A stretch of DNA of 9,916 bases from Clostridiales bacterium. Its GTDB lineage: Bacteria > Bacillota > Clostridia > Christensenellales > Christensenellaceae. The notes beneath the pieces are model-generated. The model was not told the origin of the DNA, did not search any database, and was given only the letters and a program-made list of their open reading frames with translations. Made by a program: the position numbers and the translations under genes. Of this stretch, positions 1 to 6,659 are shown piece after piece; the stretch's first letter is position 1; every line of letters starts with the position of its first letter. The DNA lies in assembly GCA_019420265.1 (NCBI GenBank), contig JAHZHM010000024.1:1-9916 (forward strand). The letters are read 5' to 3'.

Positions 1-300
1 TATAGCGCGTTTCTCTCCTCGGCCACCGGCCCGGCAGACGACATCTATCTGAGTGAAAACGGTGAAACGCCGCTGCTCATCGCCGAAGAGGTGGTCAACT
101 ACCGCATGGGCGATGGCTATCTCTGCTATACCAAGGATGACAACATCTATCTCTACGATTTCGAGACGGGCAAAACCGCCCAGCTCAATACCTCCATCTC
201 CCGGGGCATGCTGGCCAGCGCCAGCGGGGGAGAGGTCTGCTGGTATGATGTCACCAGCGCCAAGGATGTGGATGTCGTCAAATATGCGAAGGTGAAATAA
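1..300 (+). CDS. C-terminal end of a beta-propeller-like repeat protein (partial)
   Basis: An open frame enters from the left edge and stops with TAA at 298-300, giving about 99 visible residues. The residues alternate in short beta-strand-like blocks, for example DDIYLSENG, GYLCYTKDDNIYLYDFETG and GEVCWYDV. The pattern 'N-I-Y-L-Y-D-F-E-T-G-K' is typical of blades in TolB/WD40/DUF5050-like beta-propellers, which usually bind proteins or ligands outside the membrane. No catalytic motif is visible. A GTG at 91 could serve as a start, but the frame is open and in register well upstream of it, so a longer protein entering the window is more likely. The stop overlaps the radA start (TAATG), so the two genes are probably co-transcribed and translationally coupled. 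The exact family is unknown to me; the propeller call is inference from repeat texture. Confidence 0.6.
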   Translation, partial: YSAFLSSATGPADDIYLSENGETPLLIAEEVVNYRMGDGYLCYTKDDNIYLYDFETGKTAQLNTSISRGMLASASGGEVCWYDVTSAKDVDVVKYAKVK

Positions 301-1664
301 TGGCAAAGCAAAGAAGCTTTTATCAGTGCACACAGTGCGGCTATGAATGCGCCAAATGGATGGGCAAATGCCCGAATTGCGGCAGCTGGAACACGCTGGA
401 AGAACAGCTCCCGGCCCAGGCCGCCCCGGCACACCGCAGCGCCATGGGCGCCTCCGGATCCAAAGCTGCGCCGGGCAAATCCGTGCAGCTGCGGGAAATC
501 TCGGGCACGCATGCCCCCCGGAAAAAGACGGGCATCGGCGAGCTGGACCGCGTGCTGGGCGGCGGCATTGTGGCGGGCAGCGTCGTGCTGGCTGGGGGCG
601 AGCCGGGCATTGGCAAATCCACGCTGTTTTTGCAGATGGCGGATCGGCTGGCGCAGGGGGCGGATGTGCTGTATATTTCCGGAGAGGAATCTGGTGAGCA
701 GGTTGCCATGCGCGCCGAGCGCCTGGAGCTGAATTCCCCGGTGAAATTTCTCGCCGAGACCAATCTCTCGGTTATCTTGGCCACCATCGAGCAGGAAAAG
801 CCGGATTTTCTCATTATAGACTCCATCCAGACCATCTACCACGAGGAGATCACCTCTGCGGCGGGCAGCGTCAGCCAGGTGCGGGAGTGCGCCGCGGCGC
901 TGGCGCGCATGGCCAAGAGCACGGGCACGGCGCTGTTCATCATCGGCCATGTCACCAAAGACGGCAATATCGCGGGCCCCCGGGTGCTGGAGCATCTGGT
1001 GGATACCGTGCTGTATTTTGAGGGCGAGCGGGCCAGCTCCTTCCGCATTCTGCGGGCGGTCAAAAACCGCTTTGGCTCCACCAACGAGATCGGCGTGTTC
1101 GATATGGGAGACCTCGGCATGCGGGAAGTGCCCAACCCTTCGGCCATCCTGCTGGGCAGCCGGGAAAAGGCTATGCCCGGCGCCTGCATCTATTGCGCCC
1201 TGGAAGGGACGCGCCCCGTCATGCTGGAGGTGGAGGCGCTGGTCAGCGAGACCAGCTTTGGCACGCCCCGGCGCATGGCCACTGGTGTGGATTACAACCG
1301 CATGAGCCTGATCATCGCCGTGCTGGAAAAGAAAATCGGCCTCAAGCTGTATAACCAGGATGTGTTCGTCAATGTGGGCGGCGGCATGAAAGTCGCAGAG
1401 CCGGCGCTGGATTTGGCGCTGGCCGCGGCCATCGTCAGCAGCTTCCGCAACCGCCCAATTCGCCCAGGCACCGTGCTGTTCGGCGAAATCGGCCTGACGG
1501 GGGAGATTCGCCATATCTCCCAGGCGGAAAAGCGCCTTTCCGAAGCGGCGCGCATGGGCATGGAACGGGCGATTCTGCCCAGCTCCAATGCCAAGGGGTT
1601 GCAGACGGATTTGGAGCTCGCCCCGGTGCGCACGCTCTCGGATGCGCTGGTGCAGCTCTTCTGA
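300..1664 (+). CDS. radA: DNA repair protein RadA (Sms)
   Basis: RadA/Sms is a RecA-like, Lon-related ATPase that promotes branch migration during recombinational repair in the cytoplasm. The 454-residue length is normal for the family. In order: an N-terminal zinc finger with C10, C13, C24 and C27; a Walker A motif GGEPGIGKST at 99-108; a Walker B-like strand FLIIDS around 170-175; the RadA-specific KNRFG motif at 255-259; and a C-terminal Lon-protease-like domain from about 345 to 454 (DVFVNVGGGMKVAEPALDLA, then FGEIGLTGEIR). The ATG at 300 is preceded by AAGGTGA (289-295) and overlaps the upstream stop by one base. In Bacillus subtilis radA is followed by disA and yacL; here yacL lies about 3.8 kb downstream and disA is not seen. 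An intrinsic terminator follows immediately, so radA is the last gene of its transcript. Confidence 0.97.
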   Translation: MAKQRSFYQCTQCGYECAKWMGKCPNCGSWNTLEEQLPAQAAPAHRSAMGASGSKAAPGKSVQLREISGTHAPRKKTGIGELDRVLGGGIVAGSVVLAGGEPGIGKSTLFLQMADRLAQGADVLYISGEESGEQVAMRAERLELNSPVKFLAETNLSVILATIEQEKPDFLIIDSIQTIYHEEITSAAGSVSQVRECAAALARMAKSTGTALFIIGHVTKDGNIAGPRVLEHLVDTVLYFEGERASSFRILRAVKNRFGSTNEIGVFDMGDLGMREVPNPSAILLGSREKAMPGACIYCALEGTRPVMLEVEALVSETSFGTPRRMATGVDYNRMSLIIAVLEKKIGLKLYNQDVFVNVGGGMKVAEPALDLALAAAIVSSFRNRPIRPGTVLFGEIGLTGEIRHISQAEKRLSEAARMGMERAILPSSNAKGLQTDLELAPVRTLSDALVQLF

Positions 1665-1691
1665 AAAAAGCCCTTCGGGGCTTTTTTCTTT
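1664..1691 (+). terminator. Intrinsic terminator of radA
   Basis: The perfect 10-bp stem AAAAAAGCCC/GGGCTTTTTT (1664-1673 with 1678-1687) has a TTCG tetraloop and a T-rich tail. It begins on the last base of the radA stop codon TGA. The A-rich left arm also makes it a possible terminator for leftward transcription. Confidence 0.95.
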
Positions 1692-1776
1692 TGGGGAAGG
1701 CTCGGTTCTGGGATACTTTTCGGTGCGGCTCGGCGCAGGATATGCCTTACCCCGCTTTGGTCCGTCTGCAAGGGCA

Positions 1777-1805
1777 TTGACACCGCCATTTCCAAACGGC
1801 ATAAT
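1777..1805 (+). promoter_or_regulatory. Sigma-A promoter for the redox-protein operon
   Basis: A perfect -35 TTGACA (1777-1782), a 17-bp spacer and a -10 CATAAT (1800-1805, 5 of 6 consensus) read rightward. The predicted start of transcription is near 1812. The next right-reading gene starts at 2251, which gives an untranslated leader of about 440 nt. The call rests only on sequence match, but box quality and spacing are both near ideal. Confidence 0.7.
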
Positions 1806-2250
1806 GCAGAGAAAGCCCTGGCCCGCAACGGCGCCCATAGTCAGATCGTCGGAAAAAAGAGTGGAAAGATTCTCTGCCTTTGCGAATGGTAGCCCCCGGG
1901 AAGCACTGCATCTTTTATTTTTCCGCGAGACCGCAGCTGGGAGGCAGACAGCAGAAGATTATCAAAGTGTGCACACAGCGCTTGTAGTCTGCCCCAAAGC
2001 GCATGCCCTCCCGCATGTTGATGGCCCGCGCTCCCTCCCGCAAAAAGGGGGCCTGCCGCATCCGAAGGGCAGGATAACCGCATGCGCCGCCAAAATCCGA
2101 TGAAAGTCTTGGCGCATTTTTCCATCGGCATTTGTTCAAAGAGGGGTTTGCCCTATGTCTATCCTTGGCGCCCCTTTTCCTCAAAAAAATATGCCCGGTG
2201 CAGGGATTTTGCCCTGCCATCCCGAATCAAAGAAAAAAGAGGCGGAAAAG
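1806..2250 (+). promoter_or_regulatory. Long structured 5' leader or non-coding RNA region, no confident gene
   Basis: About 440 nt lie between the promoter and the next gene without a convincing coding sequence on either strand: open frames exist but have no good ribosome binding site and no recognisable protein. Visible structures are a 6-bp hairpin CCTGCC/GGCAGG (2052-2073); a 7-bp hairpin ATGCGCC/GGCGCAT (2082-2088 with 2111-2117) followed by five T; an overlapping alternative CCGATG/CATCGG (2097-2102 with 2123-2128); and GCAGGG/CCCTGC (2200-2205 with 2212-2217). A perfect palindrome GTGTGCACAC sits at 1967-1976. No known riboswitch signature (T-box, SAM, FMN, TPP, cobalamin) was recognised. 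It may be a regulatory leader, a small RNA, or the debris of a lost gene. Confidence 0.4.
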
Positions 2251-2715
2251 ATGAATCAAAAAGCGGAAATAGCAAAACAGCTCTTTATCGAAAAGAAATA
2301 TAACTGCGCGCAGGCCGTGGCCTGTGCCTTCTGCGCCGAACTGGGGTTGGAGCAGGCAAAAGCCCGGGCGCTGGCCTCCTGCTTTGGCGGGGGCATGGGG
2401 CGGCTGCGGGAGGTCTGCGGGGCGGTCTCGGGGGCGCTTCTCGTGCTGGGTGCGGCAGGCGGGGATTACGACCCGGCCGACCGCGCGGCAAAGGCGGCGC
2501 AGTATGCGCGCGTGCAGGAATTTGCCCGGCGTTTCCAGGGGCAAAACGGCAGCATCGTCTGCCGGGAGCTGCTGGGGCTGCGCTCAGGGCAGAAGGATGC
2601 CCCGGTGCCCGAAGAGCGCACCAAGGCCTATTATGCCGGCCGGCCCTGCGCGGAAATCGTGGCCAGCGCGGCGGAAATTTTGCAGCAAATGCTGGAGGAG
2701 CAGGCGGAGCAGTAG
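2251..2715 (+). CDS. C_GCAxxG_C_C family redox-active protein
   Basis: This 154-residue protein belongs to the C_GCAxxG_C_C family, small cysteine-rich and presumably redox-active cytoplasmic proteins common in anaerobes; their substrate is not established. Visible signature: YNCAQAVACAFC (C19, C25, C28), then SCFGGGMGRLREVCGAVSGA (C44, C56), GSIVCRELLG (C104) and RPCAEIV (C133). These spacings match the family motif of cysteines around a glycine-rich FGGGMG...CGAVSGA core. The ATG at 2251 was chosen because an AG-rich ribosome binding site (AGAGGCGG, about 2238-2245) precedes it and the family N-terminus fits there. An in-frame ATG at 2155 would add 32 residues with no family resemblance. 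The gene lies behind a long leader with its own promoter and is followed 17 nt later by the HEAT-like gene, probably in one operon. Confidence 0.88.
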   Translation: MNQKAEIAKQLFIEKKYNCAQAVACAFCAELGLEQAKARALASCFGGGMGRLREVCGAVSGALLVLGAAGGDYDPADRAAKAAQYARVQEFARRFQGQNGSIVCRELLGLRSGQKDAPVPEERTKAYYAGRPCAEIVASAAEILQQMLEEQAEQ

Positions 2716-2732
2716 CGCCGCAGGCAAACAGA

Positions 2733-4439
2733 ATGAAAATTCGAGACGCTTTTTTCCAAACTGAGAGAAAAATATCCATACTGCCCTCCGAAAGCCGGCT
2801 GCTTCTGCTTTTCGCGCCGCCCAAAGTGGAAAAAAAGGTCGTCCCATTGCTGCCTTCAGTGCCTCAGCCCGAAAGAGGCCGGGAAGATGCCGCCTGGCGG
2901 CAGATGAGGCGGGCGATTCAGCAAGAGGGCTCTCTGCCCTCCCCTTTTTATTTTCAATCCCCTTGGGGTGGACAGGCCCTGGCAGACGGCGCAGGAGATG
3001 CGGAGTGGACTTGGGGGCCGAAGGGGAAGCAAAAGCCGGGCAATTATGCAAAGCTTTTTCGCGCGCTACGATATCTGCGCGCGGGGCGGGAGATGGAGGC
3101 GGCATATGCCCTGCAGGATGCTCTGCCTTTTTCCGGCATCCAGCGCTATCTGGATGGCCTAAATGACTGGATATGGGAGCGCAAAAGCTTTCTTTGCAAA
3201 AACGGCCTGAAATTTTGCTGGCATCAGATTTGGAACAGCCCGGATCCGCGGCTGGTGCAGTTTTCTCTTTGGTATTTTTGTTTTTACAGAAACGCGTATG
3301 AAAAATTTTTACGCGGAGTTGTATCCTTTCTTTCTCAGTGTGAAGCGTTTACACTCTATTGTCTGCGCATTGTAAGCGAATGGGAAGACGCACAGGAGTT
3401 CATTTTTAAAATTGCCCGACGGTCGAAAGATTATGGCCGGTATGCGGCGATCCGTTATTTGAACCCGGAAACGCCGGGCGCGCGGGATTGGCTGATCCGC
3501 CAGGCATGGAAGGATACGAAAATGCCGATGGATTTCGCTCTTCTTTGCGCGCAAAAAGGCGATCTGTGCGGCCGGCTGGAGCAGGAGCAAATTTCCCAGG
3601 AGGATTTTACTGGCGCCGGCAAACTGCTTGCGCGCCTGATACCGGAAAATGCGCCCTATGGAAATATCTGCAATCTCCAAAGAGGCGGGGTTGTGATAAA
3701 AAACTATCTGCGCCATGCTGCAGTCTATGCAAAGACGCTGGAGGATTTCGATGTCGTTTCAGATGCCTACTGGACGACACGGCACTATACCTATCGCAGT
3801 GATGAATTGAAAGAAGAAGTGTATTCGGCCAGTCTGGCGCTGATGAGAAGTCCGCGCTGCCTGGCGGTGGTGCAAGAAGGAATGGAGCAGGGCAGCCGTG
3901 CCGCCTATTATATCGCCCAGCAGATCGGCATGCCCTATCAGCAGAGAGCCATGCGCCAAATCCAGCTGAATTTTTGGCAAAATTACCGCCTGGCAGATTT
4001 CTTGCTGCCCAAGCATTATGCGCAGGAACTGCTGGCGCTGTTTGAGCGGCGTTTGCCCATGCAAATTTTATGGTATCATAAGCGCCCTAAGAAACGCACT
4101 CAAGTGGAAGATGAGTGGGAAAACCGGGCGCGGATCGCGCTGGGCTATATCCTGGGCAAGCTGGAAAATCTTCCGGGAGAAGGGGAGAAGCTGTTGCTGG
4201 GCGGCATCCGGAGCGTCTATATTGCGCACCGGGATCAGGCACTGGCCACCCTGGAAAAATGGGAGCGCATTCCCAAAAAGCTTCAGCTCCAGCTGCACCA
4301 GGCCGAGCGCTATGGCTATCACCTGCCCGGCGAGGGGGAGAGGCGGCATCGCCTGCGGGTTTTGGCCGGATTAGCGCAGCCGGAGCAAAAAGAAGAGCCA
4401 GCGCCGGCAGGGCAGGAGCAGCCTCCGGGCGAGCCATAA
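2733..4439 (+). CDS. HEAT-repeat-like protein of the clostridial 'limonene hydroxylase' family
   Basis: This is a 568-residue, mostly helical protein without signal peptide or membrane segment. From memory of the family, residues 230-305 (YGRYAAIRYLNPETPGARDW... CAQKGDL...), 320-340 (IKNYLRHAAVYAKTLEDF) and 480-512 (GEGEKLLLGGIRSVYIAHRD, then TLEKW) match Bacillota proteins often labelled 'limonene hydroxylase'. That name has little support; the sequence shows helical repeats of the HEAT/ARM type and no enzyme motif. Helical repeat scaffolds usually mediate protein contacts, so a binding role is inference. The tail (545-568) is Pro/Glu/Gln-rich and probably disordered. The ATG at 2733 is 17 nt after the preceding stop and has only a weak ribosome binding site. 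The first 90 residues look poorly conserved and include a terminator-like hairpin in the DNA, so a later start remains possible. Bases 3180-3480 are more AT-rich than their surroundings. Confidence 0.75.
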   Translation: MKIRDAFFQTERKISILPSESRLLLLFAPPKVEKKVVPLLPSVPQPERGREDAAWRQMRRAIQQEGSLPSPFYFQSPWGGQALADGAGDAEWTWGPKGKQKPGNYAKLFRALRYLRAGREMEAAYALQDALPFSGIQRYLDGLNDWIWERKSFLCKNGLKFCWHQIWNSPDPRLVQFSLWYFCFYRNAYEKFLRGVVSFLSQCEAFTLYCLRIVSEWEDAQEFIFKIARRSKDYGRYAAIRYLNPETPGARDWLIRQAWKDTKMPMDFALLCAQKGDLCGRLEQEQISQEDFTGAGKLLARLIPENAPYGNICNLQRGGVVIKNYLRHAAVYAKTLEDFDVVSDAYWTTRHYTYRSDELKEEVYSASLALMRSPRCLAVVQEGMEQGSRAAYYIAQQIGMPYQQRAMRQIQLNFWQNYRLADFLLPKHYAQELLALFERRLPMQILWYHKRPKKRTQVEDEWENRARIALGYILGKLENLPGEGEKLLLGGIRSVYIAHRDQALATLEKWERIPKKLQLQLHQAERYGYHLPGEGERRHRLRVLAGLAQPEQKEEPAPAGQEQPPGEP

Positions 4440-4455
4440 GGCGCAGAGCTGCTTT

Positions 4456-4492
4456 AAAATATCCGCCCGAAAAGGCGGCGGATATTTTTTTT
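4456..4492 (+). terminator. Intrinsic terminator after the HEAT-like gene
   Basis: The perfect 12-bp stem AAAATATCCGCC/GGCGGATATTTT (4456-4467 with 4477-4488) has a 9-nt loop and continues into a run of eight T (4485-4492). It ends immediately before the GGAG ribosome binding site of the next gene, so it also sits where an attenuator would. Confidence 0.92.
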
Positions 4493-4504
4493 GGAGTATT
4501 GATT

Positions 4505-4843
4505 ATGAAATGTTTTATCACCGAGGCGGCGCGCCGCGCCTCCGGCAGCACGGATTACTTTGAATTTCAAAAGGGAGTGTATCAGGGCGCGTGCTGGAAG
4601 AGCGATTCCATCTATCTCAGCGCCGCGCGCTGGGATGCGCTTTGCCTGGCGGGGCTGTTTGCCCAGGTGTTCCCCTCTTTCGACTACTGCGGCATCACGG
4701 TTGTCCGCCGCGCGGAGTGGGAAGAACTCCTGCGGCTTGCGGAAAAATCCCGGCCGGAATGGAGCCGGGCCATGGGTGAGCTGGCCGCATGGGCAGAGGA
4801 GTGCTTTGGGAAGCAGGAGGCTTTTTGCATCCTGGGCATATAG
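4505..4843 (+). CDS. Hypothetical protein, 112 residues, Cys- and Trp-rich
   Basis: I do not recognise this protein. It starts at ATG 4505 with ribosome binding site TTGGAG (4491-4496) and 8 nt spacing, and ends at TAG 4841-4843. It is soluble-looking, begins MKCFITEAARRASGSTDYFE, and contains six cysteines (3, 30, 47, 62, 100, 108), none in a tight CxxC pair. Several tryptophans (31, 43, 72, 86, 96) and a middle SIYLSAARWDALCLAGLFAQ suggest a compact alpha/beta fold. There is no signal peptide or clear transmembrane helix. Codon use resembles the neighbours. A strong terminator lies directly upstream and no promoter is visible between it and the gene, so expression would need read-through or a promoter inside the preceding gene. 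A convergent terminator follows. Confidence 0.75.
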   Translation: MKCFITEAARRASGSTDYFEFQKGVYQGACWKSDSIYLSAARWDALCLAGLFAQVFPSFDYCGITVVRRAEWEELLRLAEKSRPEWSRAMGELAAWAEECFGKQEAFCILGI

Positions 4844-4855
4844 GGAAAAAACAAA

Positions 4856-4892
4856 AAAGGCGCGGCAAACCCCATCGTTTGGCTGCGCCTTT
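4856..4892. terminator. Bidirectional terminator between convergent genes
   Basis: An inverted repeat pairs AAAGGCGC (4856-4863) with GCGCCTTT (4885-4892), with an inner CAAAC/GTTTG pairing (4866-4870 with 4877-4881) across a small bulge. On the minus strand it is followed by T6-G-T6, a strong tail for the leftward gene. On the plus strand the tail (TTTCTATTTT) is weaker, serving the 4505-4843 gene. Confidence 0.85.
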
Positions 4893-4914
4893 CTATTTTG
4901 ATGACTATCGCGCC

Positions 4915-5289
4915 CTACTTGAGCGTATACTCCCCAAGGGCGAAGAGCGTCTGCTTTTCTTTGAGCATCACGTCGTAAATCGAGAGCCCCAGGGCGTTGC
5001 ACATGGCGGCGTGGTAGAAGAGCACATCGCCCATCTCCTTCTCGATGGCCTCCCGGCAGTTTTTGCAGAGCTTGCCCGAGACGTTGGTCTTGGCCTGCCC
5101 CTCTCTCTTTTTGCCCGCCAGCGAGATGCAGCCGCACTGCGTCGCGGCCTTGGTGATGGCGCGGTTGAGCCTGCCTGCGGCCGTCTGGTATTTGCTCATG
5201 GTATCCAGCAGGTTTTTGTTGCGGTCCACATATTCTTCGACGACGATCTGAAAATCCTCCGCCATAATATCGTTTAAATTGATAGCCAA
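4915..5289 (-). CDS. Cys-cluster MazG-like / DUF1573-type protein
   Basis: This 124-residue cytoplasmic protein resembles small clostridial proteins that start 'INLNDIMxxDFQ' and are commonly annotated as DUF1573; their biochemical role is unknown. Four cysteines form a likely metal site: C52 and C54 (TQCGCIS) with C75 and C78 (KLCKNCRE). The C-terminal helix EKEMGDVLFYHAAMCNALGL (83-102) resembles MazG-type nucleotide pyrophosphohydrolases (E-x2-D with FY and CNxL), so nucleotide hydrolysis is conceivable but not shown. The TTG at 5289 is chosen as start because GGAGGA (5301-5296) lies 6 nt upstream and the family N-terminus begins there. The in-frame ATG at 5355 is within the -35 box and cannot be used from this promoter. 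It is a monocistronic unit divergent from yacL and convergent with the 4505 gene. Confidence 0.8.
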   Translation of the reverse strand: MAINLNDIMAEDFQIVVEEYVDRNKNLLDTMSKYQTAAGRLNRAITKAATQCGCISLAGKKREGQAKTNVSGKLCKNCREAIEKEMGDVLFYHAAMCNALGLSIYDVMLKEKQTLFALGEYTLK

Positions 5290-5325
5290 TGCGATTCCTC
5301 CAAGCCAAGTATAGAAGTTACCCCT

Positions 5326-5355
5326 ATTATAGGCGTCGGCCGTGGAAAATGTCAA
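5326..5355 (-). promoter_or_regulatory. Sigma-A promoter of the DUF1573-type gene
   Basis: Read on the minus strand, perfect TTGACA (5355-5350) and perfect TATAAT (5331-5326) are separated by 18 bp. The predicted transcript starts near 5319, about 30 nt before the TTG start codon, with GGAGGA between. Confidence 0.9.
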
Positions 5356-5405
5356 ACGCGGCCGGCGGAAATTGTGAATTTCCTAAAAACCGCCCGCCGC
5401 TATGG

Positions 5406-5434
5406 TTGACACCGCCCCGCCGGGCAGGTATGAT
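5406..5434 (+). promoter_or_regulatory. Sigma-A promoter of yacL
   Basis: Perfect TTGACA (5406-5411), a 17-bp GC-rich spacer and TATGAT (5429-5434) read rightward. The start of transcription would be near 5441, about 23 nt ahead of the GTG start of yacL. Its -35 box lies 50 bp from that of the divergent promoter, close enough for one regulator to act on both. Confidence 0.9.
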
Positions 5435-5463
5435 CTAGTAAGGTTAAGAAAAAGGAGCAGCTT

Positions 5464-6546
5464 GTGAAAAATCTTCTGAGAACCGCCGTCGCGATTGCCG
5501 GCATTGCCATCGGCCCCAGCCTTGTGGTGGCGGCGTTTGAGTTTATCGATAATTTTGCGCATATCAACCTCTATGAGCTGATGCACCCATGGGCCAGCGT
5601 GGCCGTTTTGGTGCTCAGCGCGATTGTGTTTGGCGTGCTGTTTTTGCTGCTCTCCCGGCCGATCGCCGATGAAATTGTGCGCGGCTGCACGCAGCTCTCC
5701 CGGCATATCTCCAAGGCCCCGGCCAAGACGACCGTCGTGGGCACGGTGGGCCTGTTGGTCGGCCTTTTGGTGGCGTTTCTGCTCTCCTGGCCGCTAGACA
5801 AACTGCAAATCCCCTGGATCGTCATGACGGTCAATATCATCCTCTATGTGGTCTGCGCCTATCTGGGTGTGAGCATCGCCATCAAAACCGGCGAAAAGCT
5901 GCACCTGCGCGGAGAGGAAGAGCAGAGTGCAAAGCGGGAGCCCGCGCTCTGCCCCAAAATTTTGGATACCAGCGTCATCATCGACGGCCGCATTTTCGAT
6001 ATCTGCAAAACCGGCATTCTGGAAGGCAAAATCGTCATCCCGGAATTTGTGCTCTCCGAGCTGCGCCATGTGGCGGATTCGGCGGATGCCCTGCGCCGCG
6101 GCAAGGGCAGAAGAGGGCTGGATATCCTGGGGAAAATGCAGCGGGAGCTGGAGATTCCTGTGGAAATCTCCCCGGCCGACTATGAGGATGTGGCCGAGGC
6201 GGATGCCAAATTGCTGCGGCTGGCAAAAGAGCTGGGCGGCAAAATCGTAACCAACGATTTCAACCTCAATAAAGTGGCGGCGGTGCAGGGCATCCCCGTG
6301 CTCAATATCAACGAACTGGCCGGCGCTGTGAAACCAGTGCTGCTGCCCGGGGAAGTGATCACCGTGCGCGTCATCAAAGAGGGCAAGGATGCCGCCCAGG
6401 GCGTCGCCTATCTGGACGACGGCACCATGGTCGTGGTGGAAAACGGCGGCGGGCGCATCGGCGAGGAATTTGCCGTCACCGTAACCAGCGCACTGCAGAC
6501 GGCGGCCGGCCGCATGATCTTCGCCAGAGACGAGAGCGCATCCTAG
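5464..6546 (+). CDS. yacL: PIN-TRAM domain membrane protein, YacL type
   Basis: This 360-residue membrane-anchored protein has about four N-terminal transmembrane helices (roughly 7-24, 44-63, 90-108, 116-137). A cytoplasmic PIN nuclease-like domain follows (about 165-285), then a TRAM RNA-binding-type domain (about 291-352). PIN acidic residues are visible: D168 in KILDTS, D174 in IIDGRIFD, E199 in [12 protein letters not shown]247 in AEADAKL and D265 in VTNDFNLNK. The TRAM part contains [20 protein letters not shown] and [16 protein letters not shown]. YacL proteins are conserved in Gram-positive bacteria; a ribonuclease role is inferred from the fold and the physiological substrate is not settled. 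Start: GTG at 5464 with AAGGAG (5452-5457) 6 nt upstream and a promoter just before. In Bacillus subtilis yacL sits two genes after radA, so synteny supports the call. Confidence 0.95.
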   Translation: MKNLLRTAVAIAGIAIGPSLVVAAFEFIDNFAHINLYELMHPWASVAVLVLSAIVFGVLFLLLSRPIADEIVRGCTQLSRHISKAPAKTTVVGTVGLLVGLLVAFLLSWPLDKLQIPWIVMTVNIILYVVCAYLGVSIAIKTGEKLHLRGEEEQSAKREPALCPKILDTSVIIDGRIFDICKTGILEGKIVIPEFVLSELRHVADSADALRRGKGRRGLDILGKMQRELEIPVEISPADYEDVAEADAKLLRLAKELGGKIVTNDFNLNKVAAVQGIPVLNINELAGAVKPVLLPGEVITVRVIKEGKDAAQGVAYLDDGTMVVVENGGGRIGEEFAVTVTSALQTAAGRMIFARDESAS

Positions 6547-6601
6547 CGCCGGGAAAACAGAGGGGCAGTGCCCCAGTCAAAATTTCTGGAATGGCCCACT
6601 T

Positions 6602-6630
6602 AAAAAGCCAGGCGTCGGCCCGGCTTTTTT
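6602..6630 (+). terminator. Intrinsic terminator after yacL, just ahead of the acetyltransferase gene
   Basis: AAAAAGCC (6602-6609) pairs with GGCTTTTT (6622-6629), with an inner GG/CC pair across one mismatch and a run of six T (6625-6630). It ends 29 nt before the next start codon, with only that gene's ribosome binding site between. An alternative hairpin, GCCCGG (6618-6623) with CCGGGC (6635-6640), would disrupt it. Confidence 0.85.
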
Positions 6631-6659
6631 GCATCCGGGCGGAAGAGAGGAGAGAGGCG

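Noticed and set aside
153..1838. 561-codon open frame on the minus strand
   Set aside because: Most of it is antisense to radA and low-complexity in character. Only its first part (1690-1838) lies outside radA, and it matches no family I know.
1806..1877. Inverted repeat GCAGAGAA (1806-1813) with TTCTCTGC (1870-1877) as a closing stem of the leader RNA
   Set aside because: The left arm lies largely upstream of the predicted transcript start near 1812, so most of it would not be in the RNA.
1588..2103. 171-codon plus-strand open frame
   Set aside because: It starts inside radA in another frame, reads through the radA terminator and has no ribosome binding site. The residue mix looks like chance translation.
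2200..2217. GCAGGG/CCCTGC hairpin as an intrinsic terminator
   Set aside because: No T-run follows on the plus strand. On the minus strand the T-run is about 10 nt away, too far for a normal terminator.
1841..2220. Minus-strand open frames of 96 and 101 codons
   Set aside because: They overlap each other in different frames, lack good start signals and show no recognisable domain. I could not assemble a convincing frameshifted gene from them.
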